DNA from: Luteimicrobium xylanilyticum | Lineage (GTDB): Bacteria; Actinomycetota; Actinomycetes; Actinomycetales; Cellulomonadaceae | Direction of reading: 5' to 3' | DNA length: 64,000 bases | Assembly: GCF_009429125.1 (NCBI RefSeq) | Contig: NZ_CP045529.1 | Span: 3,968,001 to 4,032,000, forward strand | Shown: one piece after another, positions 7,855-19,400 of the stretch | Position numbering within the stretch: the stretch's first letter is position 1 | How the letters are laid out: each line of letters opens with the position of its first letter | Position numbers and translations under genes: made by a program | Notes under the pieces: generated by a model | What the model was told of the DNA's origin: nothing | Seen by the model: only the letters and a program-made list of their open reading frames with translations | Database searches by the model: none

Positions 7855-8943
7855 TCAGAGCGGGACGGCCACGTCCGAGCCACCCTCGTGCGTCCACCGG
7901 GCCGCCACCTGGACCACCGACGCCTCCGGCACGAACCCGCCCGCGAACAGCGCCTGCCCCTGCAGGAAGTGCGGTGACGCGGCCAGCAGGTCCGCGGGCG
8001 CGTACCCGAAGACGTCGCCCAGCTCGGCCAGGTCGCGCGGCGAGCTCATGCGCATGAGCGCGAGGTTGTCGCACTGCGAGAGCGCGTTGACGTGCACCTT
8101 CGACGGCCGCTGCGTCGACAGGACGAGCCACAGCCCGTACTTGCGACCCTCCGCGGCGATCTGGACGATGCGCTCGGTCAGCGCGGCCTCGACGTCGGAC
8201 TCCGGGTCGGGCCGGCAGAGGTTGTGCGCCTCGTCGATGACGATCAGCATCGGTCGGCGCTCCTCGCGCGTCGCCCACAGGTGGTCGAGGACCGCGAGCG
8301 CCGCGACCTTCGCCTCCTGCTGCTCGCGGAAGCCGCCGAGGTCCATGACCGTCGCACGCGGTCGCTCGTCCACGACGTCCTCGGCGGACCGTTCTCCCCG
8401 GGCCCAGACGTCCCACCCGAGCACCCCCAGGTTCTCGAGCCGGAGCAGCAGCGCACGCCTGGCGGGATCGTCGGACGCGCCGAGGAGCTGGGCGAGCCGG
8501 TCGCTCTCGAGCGGACCGACCTCGTGCTCGAGGTGGAGCAGGACGTTGTACTCGGCAGCGTCGCGAACGGGGTCGATCTGCAGGACGGCGGCGCGCGCCC
8601 GCAGCGTCATGTCGACGTACCGGGCGTGCAGTGGCGTCGTGCCACCCGCGCCGCGGGGGCGAAGCACCCGCAGGTCGAGGGCGCGCAGGGCGTCGGCGGC
8701 CTCCGAGGGCGTCTCGTCGCGCACCTCGCCCAGCCGGACGAAGTCGGCGTTGGGGTCGAGCACCAGCATCGGCAGCCGAGTCCCGACGAGCAGCCGCTCG
8801 AGGACGACGCCGAGCGCATACGTCTTGCCCGAGCCGCTCTGCCCGCACCAGAACGTGTGCCGGTTGAACCGGGAGGCCCGGAGTGCCGCGGCGCCGCCGC
8901 CTTCGGAGTCGACCAGGGTCCCGACGGTGATCTCGCTCGTCAT
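7855..8943 (-). CDS. HerA/DUF87-type ATPase
   Basis: A 362-residue P-loop ATPase. Walker A is GQSGSGKT (residues 34-41), Walker B is MLIVIDEAHN, and the sensor region is LVLSTQRPSKV, the pattern of the HerA/VirB4/FtsK side of RecA-like ATPases (DUF87). The N-terminus is short, so the HAS-barrel of true HerA is missing. It stands alone, without a NurA nuclease neighbour, so a DNA-end-resection role is not supported by context; it might instead be a stand-alone DNA-pumping or defence-related ATPase. It converges on the MFS gene with a 19-bp gap. Confidence 0.75.
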   Translation of the reverse strand: MTSEITVGTLVDSEGGGAAALRASRFNRHTFWCGQSGSGKTYALGVVLERLLVGTRLPMLVLDPNADFVRLGEVRDETPSEAADALRALDLRVLRPRGAGGTTPLHARYVDMTLRARAAVLQIDPVRDAAEYNVLLHLEHEVGPLESDRLAQLLGASDDPARRALLLRLENLGVLGWDVWARGERSAEDVVDERPRATVMDLGGFREQQEAKVAALAVLDHLWATREERRPMLIVIDEAHNLCRPDPESDVEAALTERIVQIAAEGRKYGLWLVLSTQRPSKVHVNALSQCDNLALMRMSSPRDLAELGDVFGYAPADLLAASPHFLQGQALFAGGFVPEASVVQVAARWTHEGGSDVAVPL

Positions 8944-9019
8944 GCTCGCAACCTAGCGGCGGCCCGACGACGGCGCAGCGCAAGGCGTGCGCCGTCGTCG
9001 GGCGACCGAGCGGGGTCCC

Positions 9020-10125
9020 TCAGCGGAGGCCGAACGCCCTCACCACGGTCTGGTTCACGGCGTTCCCGGCGTCGTCCGAGGCCGTGACCCGGAGGCTCAC
9101 GGCGTCCGCACCGTGCCGGGGGGTGAGCAGCACCGTCGTCCACGCGGACCCCAGCCGGACGGCGGGTGCCGAGCGCCAGGTGGCGCCGTCGTCGTAGCTG
9201 ACCTTGATGGCGACCTTGCGGACCTTGCCGGCGTGGGCGACGCCGTCGTCGAACGACGGGGTGACGCGGACGGGCACGAGGGAGCCCGCCCGGACGGTCC
9301 CGTGCCGGTCGGTCGCGACGTCGTAGCCGAGCTGGAGGAACGGCAGCGCGGTGGTGTCACCGAACCCTCCGTCGGCCGCCTTGGCGGTGTCGGCGACGAA
9401 CGTCCACGTCGTGTCCTGGCTCGTCGAGTACGCGAAGTCGTCCGCGTCGCTCGTCGCCGTCTGCTCGAACGTGAACGTCCGCAGCGTGTCCTCCTTCTGG
9501 GGGACGTCCACATAGAGGGCCTGGCTGTCGCCTTCCCCGAGCACCGTGCCTCCCTCGGAGAGGGTCGAGTGCACCGTCGCCGCGTCCCGGGTGCCGGTGA
9601 CCACGCCGCTCCCGCCGTAGGACGGGACGTTGAGCGTGAGCCACGTGTCCTGGTTGGCAGGGCCCCAGTACCCCGGTCCGGTGTGCTGCGAGGAGACGGG
9701 CGCGAACCACGTCTGCGTCGCCCGGGAGCCGGCCTTGAAGGACTCCTGGGTCCCGCGCTGCTCCCAGCCTGCCTCGTGGTAGACGTCCGAGTACCAGCTC
9801 GTGCCGGCCTGCGTGGAGACGTAGTCGGTGCGCGTCGAGTCCGTCGGGACCTCGTCGACCGAGCCGATGCAGGGCGGCCACTGGTAGTCGCGGCAGTCGT
9901 ACCGCGCCTCGGTCGCCTTCCGCGTCGTCGTGTCCGAGAACCTCGACGTGACGGTCGCGAGCGAACGCGCGGTCGGCCGGACCGCGAGCTTCGTCGGGAT
10001 CGCGTCGGGGTAGCTCTGCGACACGTCGTACAGGTAGTCCGGGCTGGCCGTCGCCGTGCCCGCGAGCGTCACGGGGCCCTTCGCCAGCTGTCCGGTCAGG
10101 GCCGTCGAGGTGGTCGGCGTCGCCG
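9020..10125 (-). pseudogene. C-terminal remnant of a secreted S8 (subtilase) protease
   Basis: About 368 residues in an open frame resemble the non-catalytic C-terminal half of large actinobacterial subtilases: a beta-rich domain (QTATSDADDFAYSTSQDTTW) followed by VRVTPSFDDG...KVSYDDGATW and a closing Ig-like strand pair ending VVRAFGLR. The catalytic Asp/His/Ser domain and signal peptide are absent. Upstream coding ends abruptly near 10125, where the opposite strand becomes an ABC-2 permease tail. No credible start or ribosome site lies there. I therefore call it a truncated gene produced by a deletion or rearrangement. Confidence 0.65.
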
Positions 10126-10615
10126 GACCATGCCCGTCTCGCACGGCTCGATCATCGGCGGGCATGTGCTCGCCGTGACGATCGAGGCGGTCCTGACCTC
10201 CGCCGTCGTGCTCGGGCTCGCGCTCGTCATGGGCTACCGGCCCGGCGCGACCCCCGCCGACTGGCTGGTGCTGATGGGCGTCGTCGTGCTGCTGTCGTTC
10301 GCGATCGTGTGGCTCGGCGCGGCGTTCGGGCTGGTGGCGAAGAGCGTCGAGACGGCGAGCAACCTGCCGATGATCCTGATCCTCCTGCCGTTCCTCGGCA
10401 GCGGGTTCGTGCCCGTCGACTCGATGCCGGGCTGGCTCGCGTGGTTCGCCGCGCACCAGCCGTTCACGCCGTTCATCGACACCGTCCGCGGGCTGCTCTC
10501 CGGCTCCGTGCAGACGTCCGACGTCGTCGCGACCGTGCTCTGGGCCGCCGTCATCGGGCTCGGGTCGTACGCGTGGGCGCTCGCGCTCTTCCGCCGGGAG
10601 CGCGCCGCGGCATGA
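10126..10615 (+). pseudogene. C-terminal remnant of an ABC-2 (DrrB-like) permease
   Basis: From the ATG at 10130 the frame reads MPVSHGSIIGGHVLAV, then three to four membrane segments and the typical MPGWLAWFAAHQPFTPFIDT loop of DrrB-type drug-export permeases. The first half of the protein (about 100 residues with two membrane segments) and any ABC ATPase partner are missing. Upstream of the junction the frame is antisense to the protease remnant. A 161-residue product could be made, but would lack half the transmembrane domain. It overlaps the next gene's ATG by four bases. Confidence 0.65.
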
Positions 10616-11595
10616 TCAGGGATCATCGGGGCGTGACCGACACCAGCCTGCACTCCGCCCGGCACGGCGACGCGCCTCCGGCATCCGTCGCCGTGATCCT
10701 CAACCCGAACCGGCTCGACGACCCCGACGCCCTGCGCGGGCGCATCGCCGAGCGGCTCGACGAGGCCGGCTGGCCCGAGCCGACCTGGCTCGACACGACC
10801 GCCGAGGACCCCGGCACGGGCCAGGCGCGCCAGGCCGCCGACGACGGCGCCGAGGTCGTCCTCGTGTGCGGGGGCGACGGCACGGTCCGAGCCGTCGTCG
10901 AGGGGCTCGCCGGCACGCACGCCGCGCTCGGCGTCCTGCCGGGCGGCACCGGCAACCTGCTCGCCGGCAACCTCGGCATCCCGACGAAGCTCGACGACGC
11001 GCTCGACGCCGTCCTGAGCGGCGACCGGTGCCGGATCGACGTGGGCACGGTCGCCGACGACGGGGCGGACGACCCCGAGCCAGGCGACGGCACCGCGTTC
11101 GTCGTCATGGCGGGGATCGGGGTGGACGCCGCGATCATGGACGACGCCCCGACCCGCCTCAAGAACGCCGCCGGACCCGTCGCCTACGTGGTGTCAGCGT
11201 TCAAGCACCTGTTCGACGACGAGCTGCACGTCGAGGTCGTCGTCGACGACGGCGAGCCGCTGCGCCGCCACGCCCGCTCCGTGATCGTGGGGAACGTCGG
11301 GCGGCTGCAGGGCTCGCTCGACCTGCTGCCCGACGCCGAGGCCGACAGCGGCGTGCTCGAGGTCGCCGTCCTCGCGCCGCGCAACCTGTGGCACTGGCTG
11401 CACCTGCTCGTCGGCGTCGCGCTGCGCCGTCGGCACGTGCCCCGGCGCGAGGTGCTGCGCGGCTCGCACGTCGTCGTGCGGACCACGAAGCCCGAACGGC
11501 GTCAGGTCGACGGTGACGTGATCGAGCCGTCCGCGGTGCTCGACGTGACCGTCCGGCCGGCGGCGCTGCGGGTCTGCGTGCCCTGCGGCTGCTGA
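10612..11595 (+). CDS. Diacylglycerol-kinase-family lipid kinase
   Basis: A 327-residue protein with the DAGK catalytic pattern: VAVILNPNR, the nucleotide loop LVCGGDGTVRAV, LPGGTGNLLAGNL, and a later GIGVDAAIMDD. This family phosphorylates diacylglycerol, sphingoid bases or related polyprenyl lipids at the membrane. The start is either ATG 10612 (overlapping the permease stop, GGGAG about 10 bases upstream) or GTG 10633; ATG is preferred. Its 3' end overlaps the convergent PAP2 gene by 94 bp. Pairing with two PAP2 phosphatases suggests a lipid phosphorylation/dephosphorylation set. Confidence 0.85.
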   Translation: MIRDHRGVTDTSLHSARHGDAPPASVAVILNPNRLDDPDALRGRIAERLDEAGWPEPTWLDTTAEDPGTGQARQAADDGAEVVLVCGGDGTVRAVVEGLAGTHAALGVLPGGTGNLLAGNLGIPTKLDDALDAVLSGDRCRIDVGTVADDGADDPEPGDGTAFVVMAGIGVDAAIMDDAPTRLKNAAGPVAYVVSAFKHLFDDELHVEVVVDDGEPLRRHARSVIVGNVGRLQGSLDLLPDAEADSGVLEVAVLAPRNLWHWLHLLVGVALRRRHVPRREVLRGSHVVVRTTKPERRQVDGDVIEPSAVLDVTVRPAALRVCVPCGC

Positions 11596-12308
11596 ACCCG
11601 CACGTCCCGGCGCAGGTAGCCCCACGCGAGGACCATGCAGACGGTGCCGTTGAGCAGCCCGAACGTCACGTCGAGAGGCGCGTGCATGCCCCGGTAGAGC
11701 CGCGCCGTCGCGACGCAGAACGGGATCAGGAGCGCGACCACCGTCACCGTCCGGCGCAGCCCGTCGTGCCGGATCCGCTGCGCGACCAGGGCGACCGTGA
11801 AGTAGAGCGCCGAGCTCGCCGAGGTGTGGCCGCTCGGGAAGCTCGACGTGGGCGGCGAGTCGTCGAGCTTGACCACGTCGGGGCGCTCGCGGCCCACGAC
11901 GGTCGCCGCCGTCGCGAACACCATCGCCTGCAAGGACAGTGCGAGCGGTGCGACCACGGCGAACCACCACTGGCGCGTCCACCACAGGACCAGCAGCGCG
12001 ACGAGGACGCACACGCCGATCGCGTACGGCGTCGACCCGATCGTGCTGAAGACCGCGCTGACCGTGGTCAGCGCGCCGGTGCGGTGGTGCTCGAACCAGC
12101 GGTCGACGGCGTCCTCGGCGCGGAAGCCGTCGAGGACGTGCACGATCACGAGCCCCGACGCGACCACGACCGCCCACCAGGCGACGGCGGGCAGGAGCGC
12201 GCGGACCCCGGCGTCGCGCAGCGCGGCGGTCACGCGGGGCCGGGTCGGGTCGAGCTCGTAGCGATGGACGAAGCGGGAGCCGGCGGGGGCGGCTGCGGGC
12301 TGGGTCAC
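11502..12308 (-). CDS. PAP2-family membrane phosphatase (second gene)
   Basis: A 268-residue integral membrane PAP2 acid phosphatase. The three active-site motifs are visible: VGRERPD (motif 1, normally KxxxxxxRP, here with Arg leading), SFPSGHTS (motif 2, catalytic-acid His) and TARLYRGMHAPLDV (motif 3, nucleophile His with Asp). About six hydrophobic segments. The GTG start overlaps the upstream PAP2 stop (GTGA), so the two phosphatases are co-translated. The C-terminal 30 residues are Ser/Thr-rich and lie antisense to the lipid-kinase gene end. Likely substrate: a lipid phosphate such as phosphatidate or undecaprenyl pyrophosphate. Confidence 0.85.
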   Translation of the reverse strand: MTQPAAAPAGSRFVHRYELDPTRPRVTAALRDAGVRALLPAVAWWAVVVASGLVIVHVLDGFRAEDAVDRWFEHHRTGALTTVSAVFSTIGSTPYAIGVCVLVALLVLWWTRQWWFAVVAPLALSLQAMVFATAATVVGRERPDVVKLDDSPPTSSFPSGHTSASSALYFTVALVAQRIRHDGLRRTVTVVALLIPFCVATARLYRGMHAPLDVTFGLLNGTVCMVLAWGYLRRDVRVQQPQGTQTRSAAGRTVTSSTADGSITSPST

Positions 12309-13009
12309 GGGTGGTTCACGGGTCCTCTCGAAGGGTCCGGGTCGAGCTTCAGATGATGGTTCCAGCCGTGGTACCCGACGTACGACGCGCCGGCCAGGCC
12401 GCCACCGAGCAGCATCCCCGCGACGACGTCGGACGGGAAGTGCACACCCAGCAGCACTCGGTCGAGGCCCGTGAGCAGCACGAGCACCCCACCCACCACG
12501 GGCACCACGACGCGGGCCCGCGGTCCGAGCAGCGGCCAGAAGAGGAGCGTGAGCGTCACGGTCGTCGCGGTGATCTGCGTCGCGTGGCCGGACGGGAACG
12601 ACGAGCCGGGCGCGTGCGCGACGGCGTCCTCGACGACCGGCCGAGCACGGCCCACGAGCGCCTTGACGCCGAGCTGCAGCGCCCAGGCACCCCCGATCGT
12701 GCCCGCGGCCCACAGCGCCCGCGTGCGCAGGCCGTGGTGGCGCCAGCCGAACCAGGCGCACGTCACGAGGCCCGCGAGCGCCACCCACCGCACGTTGAAG
12801 ACCTCCTGCCAGACGAGCAGGACGTCGTGCGCGACCGGGTGTGCGCGGGTCCAGTCGGTCGTGGCGTCGATGACGTCGTGGTCGATCTCGACGTTGACGT
12901 CCGACTCGGCTCTGACGAGGTACGCGAGCACCGCGACGGGCACGACGAACGCGAGCCCGAACCCGGCCGCTCGGAGCAGCGCGCGTCGTCGGCGGGGTCG
13001 GGTAGGCAT
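12305..13009 (-). CDS. PAP2-family membrane phosphatase (first gene)
   Basis: A 234-residue PAP2 protein with the motifs KALVGRARPV, SFPSGHAT and DRVLLGVHFPSDV in canonical form. Five to six membrane segments; the N-terminus is very basic (TRPRRRRALLR), fitting a positive-inside start. ATG at 13009 is the first start in frame. It leads a two-gene operon with the next PAP2 gene. The two copies differ enough to suggest different lipid substrates. Confidence 0.85.
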   Translation of the reverse strand: MPTRPRRRRALLRAAGFGLAFVVPVAVLAYLVRAESDVNVEIDHDVIDATTDWTRAHPVAHDVLLVWQEVFNVRWVALAGLVTCAWFGWRHHGLRTRALWAAGTIGGAWALQLGVKALVGRARPVVEDAVAHAPGSSFPSGHATQITATTVTLTLLFWPLLGPRARVVVPVVGGVLVLLTGLDRVLLGVHFPSDVVAGMLLGGGLAGASYVGYHGWNHHLKLDPDPSRGPVNHP

Positions 13010-13452
13010 CCTGGGAGGTTATGCGGCGCGGAACCCGAACGCCCGCCGGGACGCGGGCCGCACACGCCTGGTCCGCTCCTCGTCGACACCGACGGCCGCA
13101 AAGCCCCTTCTGCTCGGCCTCTCCTCCCGCGATCCGATTGGCGAAGATCTGCTATGTGATCCATGTCACAGACGTTGCGTCCGGTACTTGCAAGGAGGAA
13201 ACGTTCTGACGTGCGGTGACGGGTGGTTGCGTCTGAGCAAATTTCACCCCTTCGATCGTTCTCGGGGTGCCCGTGGCTCCTGCGGGCCTGGGGGAGACGG
13301 GTTGTCTGGGGGCGGGCGTGGCGCGTACTTTCTGCTCACCATCGCGAGCCGAGGTATCTCGTGGGAGCGCTCTGGGGCCTGGCCCGGTCATGGGTGCGGG
13401 TTTCGGTTGTGCGGCCCGTCAGGGGCGCGGGGGATCTGAGGGGTAGCGCGCA
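13010..13452. other. 443-bp intergenic region before the RHS gene
   Basis: No convincing gene. It must hold the PAP2 operon promoter (left) and the RHS gene promoter and leader (right). A strong GGAGG at about 13194-13198 is followed only by a few codons before stops, so it does not define a gene. I saw no riboswitch-like fold or repeat here. Confidence 0.4.
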
Positions 13453-16400
13453 ATGGGCGTGTTCTCTGATGTGTTCGGTGTGCCTGGTTCGTGGCGTAAG
13501 TCCGCTTTGGTGGCGGGCGCGGTGGCTGCGGTCGCGGTGGGCGTGGTCGAGGTCCCGGTGGGTGCGGCCCGCGCCGACAGCATTGCGGACGTGGCGAAGA
13601 CGGCGTCGACGAAGGTGTCGGCGTCGCGTGACCCGCAGGGTGATCTGACTGCTCCGGACACGGTGTCGGCGTCGGTGAACGCGCGCCTGGAGGGCGAGCG
13701 GGTCGAGGACCTGTCTCAGCGCACGGAGGACTCCTCGACGTTCGCGTTGCCGGACGGGTCGTGGCAGACCTCGTACTCGACGGGCCCGGTGTGGGTGCGC
13801 AAGGGCGGTGACGGAACAGCCCTGGCGGACTGGGCGGCGCAGGACTCGACCCTGACGAAGAACACTGACGGGTCGTTCACGCCGGCCGCGCAGGTCGGGG
13901 ACATCAAGATCTCGGGCGGGTCGAAGGCCACCGACGGGACATCGGTGGTCGCCTCGTTCACGGACCCGCAGACCGGGGTCGCCTCGCAGCTGACCTACCC
14001 CGGTGACCTGCCCGCACCAACCGTGGCGGGTCCGCGTGCGACGTATGCGGACGTGCAGCCGGGTGTGGACATGGTGGTCCAGGTCACCGGCACCGGGGTT
14101 GAGCAATTCTTCGTGGTGAAGTCCAAGCCCACGGACCCGGACGCGTTGAACCTGGTGACCGGGCTGGCAGCGTCAGGCAACGCAGCGACCAGCCAGGGTG
14201 TGGTCGCCAAGGCACCTGATGCCACCGGGGGCGGGGACGTCGCGAAGCTGGTGACGAAGAAGGGCGACACGGTTGCGGCGATCGACAGCCCGCAGATGTG
14301 GGACGCGACGTATGACGCCCAGCTCGCGAACCCGGTGACCAAGGCGTGGAACCCGGACGCGAACCCGGGCTTGTGGGCTGGGACCGCCCAGGGCGCGAAG
14401 CAGTCGGCGGACCCGGCCCCCGCACCGACCCAGACCCCGACCGAGGGCACGAACGGCCCGGTGTTCGACCCGGGCGCCAGCGCCCCGGTCGCGACGAAGG
14501 TCACCGCGAAAGCCGCCGCCGCGACCGTGGACCTGACCACTGCCGCTTCGGGAGACGACACTGCGGGCGACGACTCGGCCGGCGATGGGTCGAGCACCGA
14601 TCAGGACGCGGGGAGGCCGACGAGCGTGGCGGACTTCCTGTCGGATCCGGCCACGGTGTTCCCGGTCGTGGTGGACCCGACGATCAGCCTGAAGTTCACG
14701 TTCGACACCTACGTGCAGACCGACGCCACGATCGACGAGTCGTCCAAGACTTCGTTGCAGATGGGCACCTACGACGGGGGGACGACGAAGGCGCGGGTGT
14801 TCTTCACGATCTCGACCCCGCAGGTCAAGGGCAAGGTCGTCTCGTCGGCCACGATGAAGCTGTGGGAGTCCCACTCCTACTCGTGCACCGCGAAGGGGTG
14901 GGGCCTGTACTCGACCGGCGGGTTGGCGACGTCGGCGACCCGGTGGGCGACCCAGCCGACGATGCCGACGAAGTACGCGTCCTCGACCCAGACCAAGGGG
15001 TACTCCTCCTCCTGTGCGGCGGGGTGGGTCTCGATCGACGCGACCAAGCTGGCGCAGAAGTTCTCCACCACGACCCAGACGTCGCAGGGGATCGGGATGA
15101 AGGCCGACTCGGAGACCGACTCCTACGGGTGGAAGATCTTCAACTCGGGCAACGCGACGTCGGGCAAGCCGACGTTCTCGGTCACGTACAACTCCTACCC
15201 GAACACCGCGAAGTCCGGAGCGATCTCCCCGTACGTGTGGTACCCGGCGAACGACACGACCGGGCAGCTCGAGGTCAAGTCGTTGACCCCGACGGTGAAG
15301 GCCGTGGTCTCCGACCCCGACGGCGGGAACGTCAAGGCGCAGTTCTACCTCACCGACTCGAGCGACTCGGACAAGGTGATCTGGAACTGGGTGTCCGGGT
15401 CCACGGTCGCCTCGGGCGGCACGTCCTCGTACACCCCGACCACGAACTTGCCCGCGGGGCACACGTTCGTGCTGAAGATCCGCGGCAACGACGGGACGCT
15501 GTCGTCCCAGACCCTCTACACGCCGTGGACGTCGTCGGGGAAGTTCACGTTGAACACGGTGCATCCGGCGACCCCGACGATCACTTCGGACCACTACACG
15601 AACGGGCAGTGGCTTGCCGCGGTGCCGTCGTCGAACAAGTTCACGTTGACGGCCTCGAACTCTGACGTTGTCTCGTTCGAGTACAAGGAGAACTCGGCAT
15701 CGGCCTGGTCCTCGATCGCCGCTACGGCCGGGTCGGCGCCGTCGGCGACGTTGTCGTGGAACCCGGCCTCGGGCAAGAACACGCTGCAGGTGCGGGCCGT
15801 GGACAAGGCGGGCTGGACCTCGGACACGCCCGCGACGTTCCTGTTCGGGGTTGGCGGCCCGAAGCTGTCCGCCCCGGCCAGTGGGTTGAAGTCCACGGAC
15901 ACGTTCGCGGTCTCGGCGTCGGCTCAGCCGGCCCTGTCGGGGACGGTGACGCCGCAGATCCAGTGGCGCCTGGCGAAGACGACGACGTGGCCTTCGACCC
16001 AGGTGCAGACACTGGGCGCGTTGGGTGCGGGTGTGGACGCGGCCGTGAACGGGACGAAGTGGTCTGCCGCGGCTGCCGCGTCCACGCTCGGGCAGTCCCG
16101 GGTGCCGACGACGTTCGAGGTCCGGGTGTGCTTCGTGTACTCGGCGGGCTCGACGCTGTGCACGTCGACCTCCACCGTGGTGTATGTCCCGCACGCGTTC
16201 GGGGACAACTACCCGACCGCGGACGCGGGGCCTGGCCAGGTCGCGTTGTGGACCGGGGAGTTCAACACCTCGGCGACCGACGTGTCGGTGCCCGGGTACA
16301 CCGGTGACCTGTCGATCTCCCGGACCTATTCGACGTTCGCGGACCCGAGTGACTCGAACGTCTTCGGGCCTGGGTGGGTGTCCTCGTTCGACGGGACCGA

Positions 16401-19400
16401 CTCCGGGGCTGCGGGGTATCAGGTCGTGGACGGCACCCAGTCCGACGGGACGATCGCCTTGGTCGACGACGAGGGCGAGGCCCTGGTCTACGCGGTGCCC
16501 GGGGCGCTGGCCGCCCAGCCGGTCGGCACGTACACCCCGGTGGACGACGACACCGCCGAGGAGGGCGCGAAGCTGGTCGTCGACACCATCAAGGGCGGTG
16601 ACCCGGACAACCCGACGGACACGACCACGTCGTGGAAGCGGATGCGGCTGGTCGAGGACGACGGCACGATCACCACGTTCAAGTACTACGGGTCGAAGGT
16701 CTGGCGCGGCGTCGGGGTGATCGAGCCTGGCAACGCCAAGGCAACCACCCTGGCCCACGACACGTCCGGTCGGGTGACCCAGATCCTGGCCCCCACAGCC
16801 CCGGGAGTGGACTGCACCACGTCCCTGGTTCCCGGGTGCCGGGCCCTGAAGCTCACCTACACCACGGTGGCCGGTAAGAGCCAGGTCTCCAAGGTTGACT
16901 ACGTGGCCTACGACCCGGCGACCGACGCGATGGCCACCACTACGGTCGCGACCTACGCCTACAACGCCTCGGGTCAGCTGACGTCCGTGACGGATCCTCG
17001 GAGCGGGCTCGTGACGGGGTACACCTATGGCGGGACCTCGGACTCCGGTGAGCCGCTGCTGACCTCGGTCACCCCGGCCGGTTCGACCAAGGCGTACCGG
17101 TTGACCTACGGGTCCGTGACCGCTGCCGCCGCCGTCAACCAGGGCCTGCAGCAGGTGACCCGTGACCCGTTGACGGGCGCGGTCGCCTCCCCGGTGGCCA
17201 GGTTCGTGTACAAGGTGGGGCTGTCCGGGACCGGGCTGCCCACCCTGAACGCCGCCCAGGTCGCCAAGTGGGGCCAGGACACTGCACCCACCTACGCTGC
17301 CGCCGTGTTCGGGGCCGACGCGTCCAGCACGAACGACTGGGCCCGCGCGGACCTGCAGTACACCGACGCGAACGGGCGCGTGGTGAACACCGCCTCCTAC
17401 GCGGCAGGGGCCTGGCAGTTCACCTCGACCGGGTACGACGACGCCGGCAACGTGATCCGATCCCTGGACCAGCGCGGCATCTTCGAGATTCTGTCGTCGA
17501 AGGACGTCGGGCAGATGAACCAGGACGAGCTCGACTCCTACGCCACGATCACCAAGTACAACGACCCGGTCGTCTCGACCGGCGCGGCGACCATCCCCGA
17601 CCCCGCAGACGCGACAAAGACCACGACCCTGGCCAAGGGGAGCGAGCTCACGCCCGCGAACACCCTGGTGACCGACGTGTGGGCGCCCGCGACCGACGCC
17701 GGTGAGGGCAACCCGGTCCGGACCCACACCCACACCGACTACGACCAGGGCGCACCGAACTACGGGGTCAACAAGACCACCGGGATCGCGTTCCGCCTGC
17801 CGACCACCGTGACCACGACCCAGGTCTCCGACCTGGACACCACCCCCGCGAGCGGTGAGACGGTGATCGCGAAGCAGACCACCGGGTACAACCCGATCGA
17901 CGGAGCCGACAACCAGAGCGCCACCTCCGGGTGGATCCTCGGTGCCGGCACCACCTCGACCTCGCTCGCGAACGTCAGCACCGGTGCCGTGATCACGACC
18001 AAGACCCTGTACGACGCTGAGGGCCGCACGATCAAGACCGTCGGCGCGAAGTCGAACGGGGCAGACGCGGGCACCCAGCTCACGACCTACTACACGGCCT
18101 CGGCCAACACGACGGTCGCAGCCTGTGGGACCACGGGTTCGTCCGACCAGCAGTCCCGCCGGGCCGCGGCATGGGCCGGGCTGGTGTGCCGCACCGCGAC
18201 CGCGGAGCCGGCCCCGTCGGTCCCTGTGACCACCACCCAGTACGGGCTCTACCTGGCACCGGCCGTGGTGAGCGAGACCAAGGGATCGGTCACCCGAACC
18301 ACGACCACCACGTACGACACCGCCGGGCGGGCGACCAAGATCCACACCGCCGTGACCGGCCTGACGTCCTCGACCCCGGTCGACGACACCATCACGTCCT
18401 ACAACCCCGACACGGGGCTGGTCGACTACACCGCGACCCAGGACCCGTCCACGCACGCCGAGACCGGCCGCACCTCGACCACCTACGACGCCTGGGGTCG
18501 CACCCAGTCCTACAAGGACGCAAACGGCGTCATCACGTCCACGACCTATGTCCCGACCGCGACCTCGACCGCAGCCTCGAACGGTGCAGGTAGCGTCGCG
18601 ACCGTGGCGGACAACCAGTCGTCGACCGCGTACACCTACGACGCGTCGGGGAACACGACCAAGCAGGTCACGACCGTCGGGTCCGCGACGTACACCTACG
18701 GTGCGACCTACGACGGGGTGGGGGACATGCTCACCCAGACCCTCCCGGCCGGGATGACCCAGACGAACGAGTACTCCCGTGACGGGCAGCAGATCGACAT
18801 GGCCTACAGTGCACCGGACGCGACCGGCACGGTCGTGCCGCTCCTGGCCTGGTCGATCAGTTCCGACGTGCAGGGCCGAACCGTCCAGGTCGACACCAAC
18901 GCCGGGTCCGGGGACTACACTGTGGGCCGGTTCTTGGACTACAGCTATGACAACGCGGGCCGGTTGACCGACGCGGTCGAGCAGCGAGGGGACCAGTGCC
19001 AGGACCGGGCCTACACCTTCGACGCGAACGGGAACCGGACCGGGCTCACCACGACCACGGGTACTGCCGGGACCAACACCGATGGGGACCCGGACTGCAC
19101 GCAGGCCGCCCCGGTCGCCACCGTGGCAAAGACGTGGTCCTACGACGCGGCGGACCGCGTCACCACGGACGCCGCTATCTCCACTACGCTCCAGGCGACC
19201 GACGACGACGGAAACCCCGTCACCTCGCCCGCGGTCCCGTCCGGCGGGGCTACTGCCTACACCTACGACGCGCTCGGCCGGGTCACCACCCTGCCCGCAG
19301 GTGACACCCCCACAGCACAGGCCGCGCAGGCCGCCGGGCAGGCCGTGACCTCCGGCGACGTCACGATCGGGTACTACGACACCGACGCCGCCCACACCAC

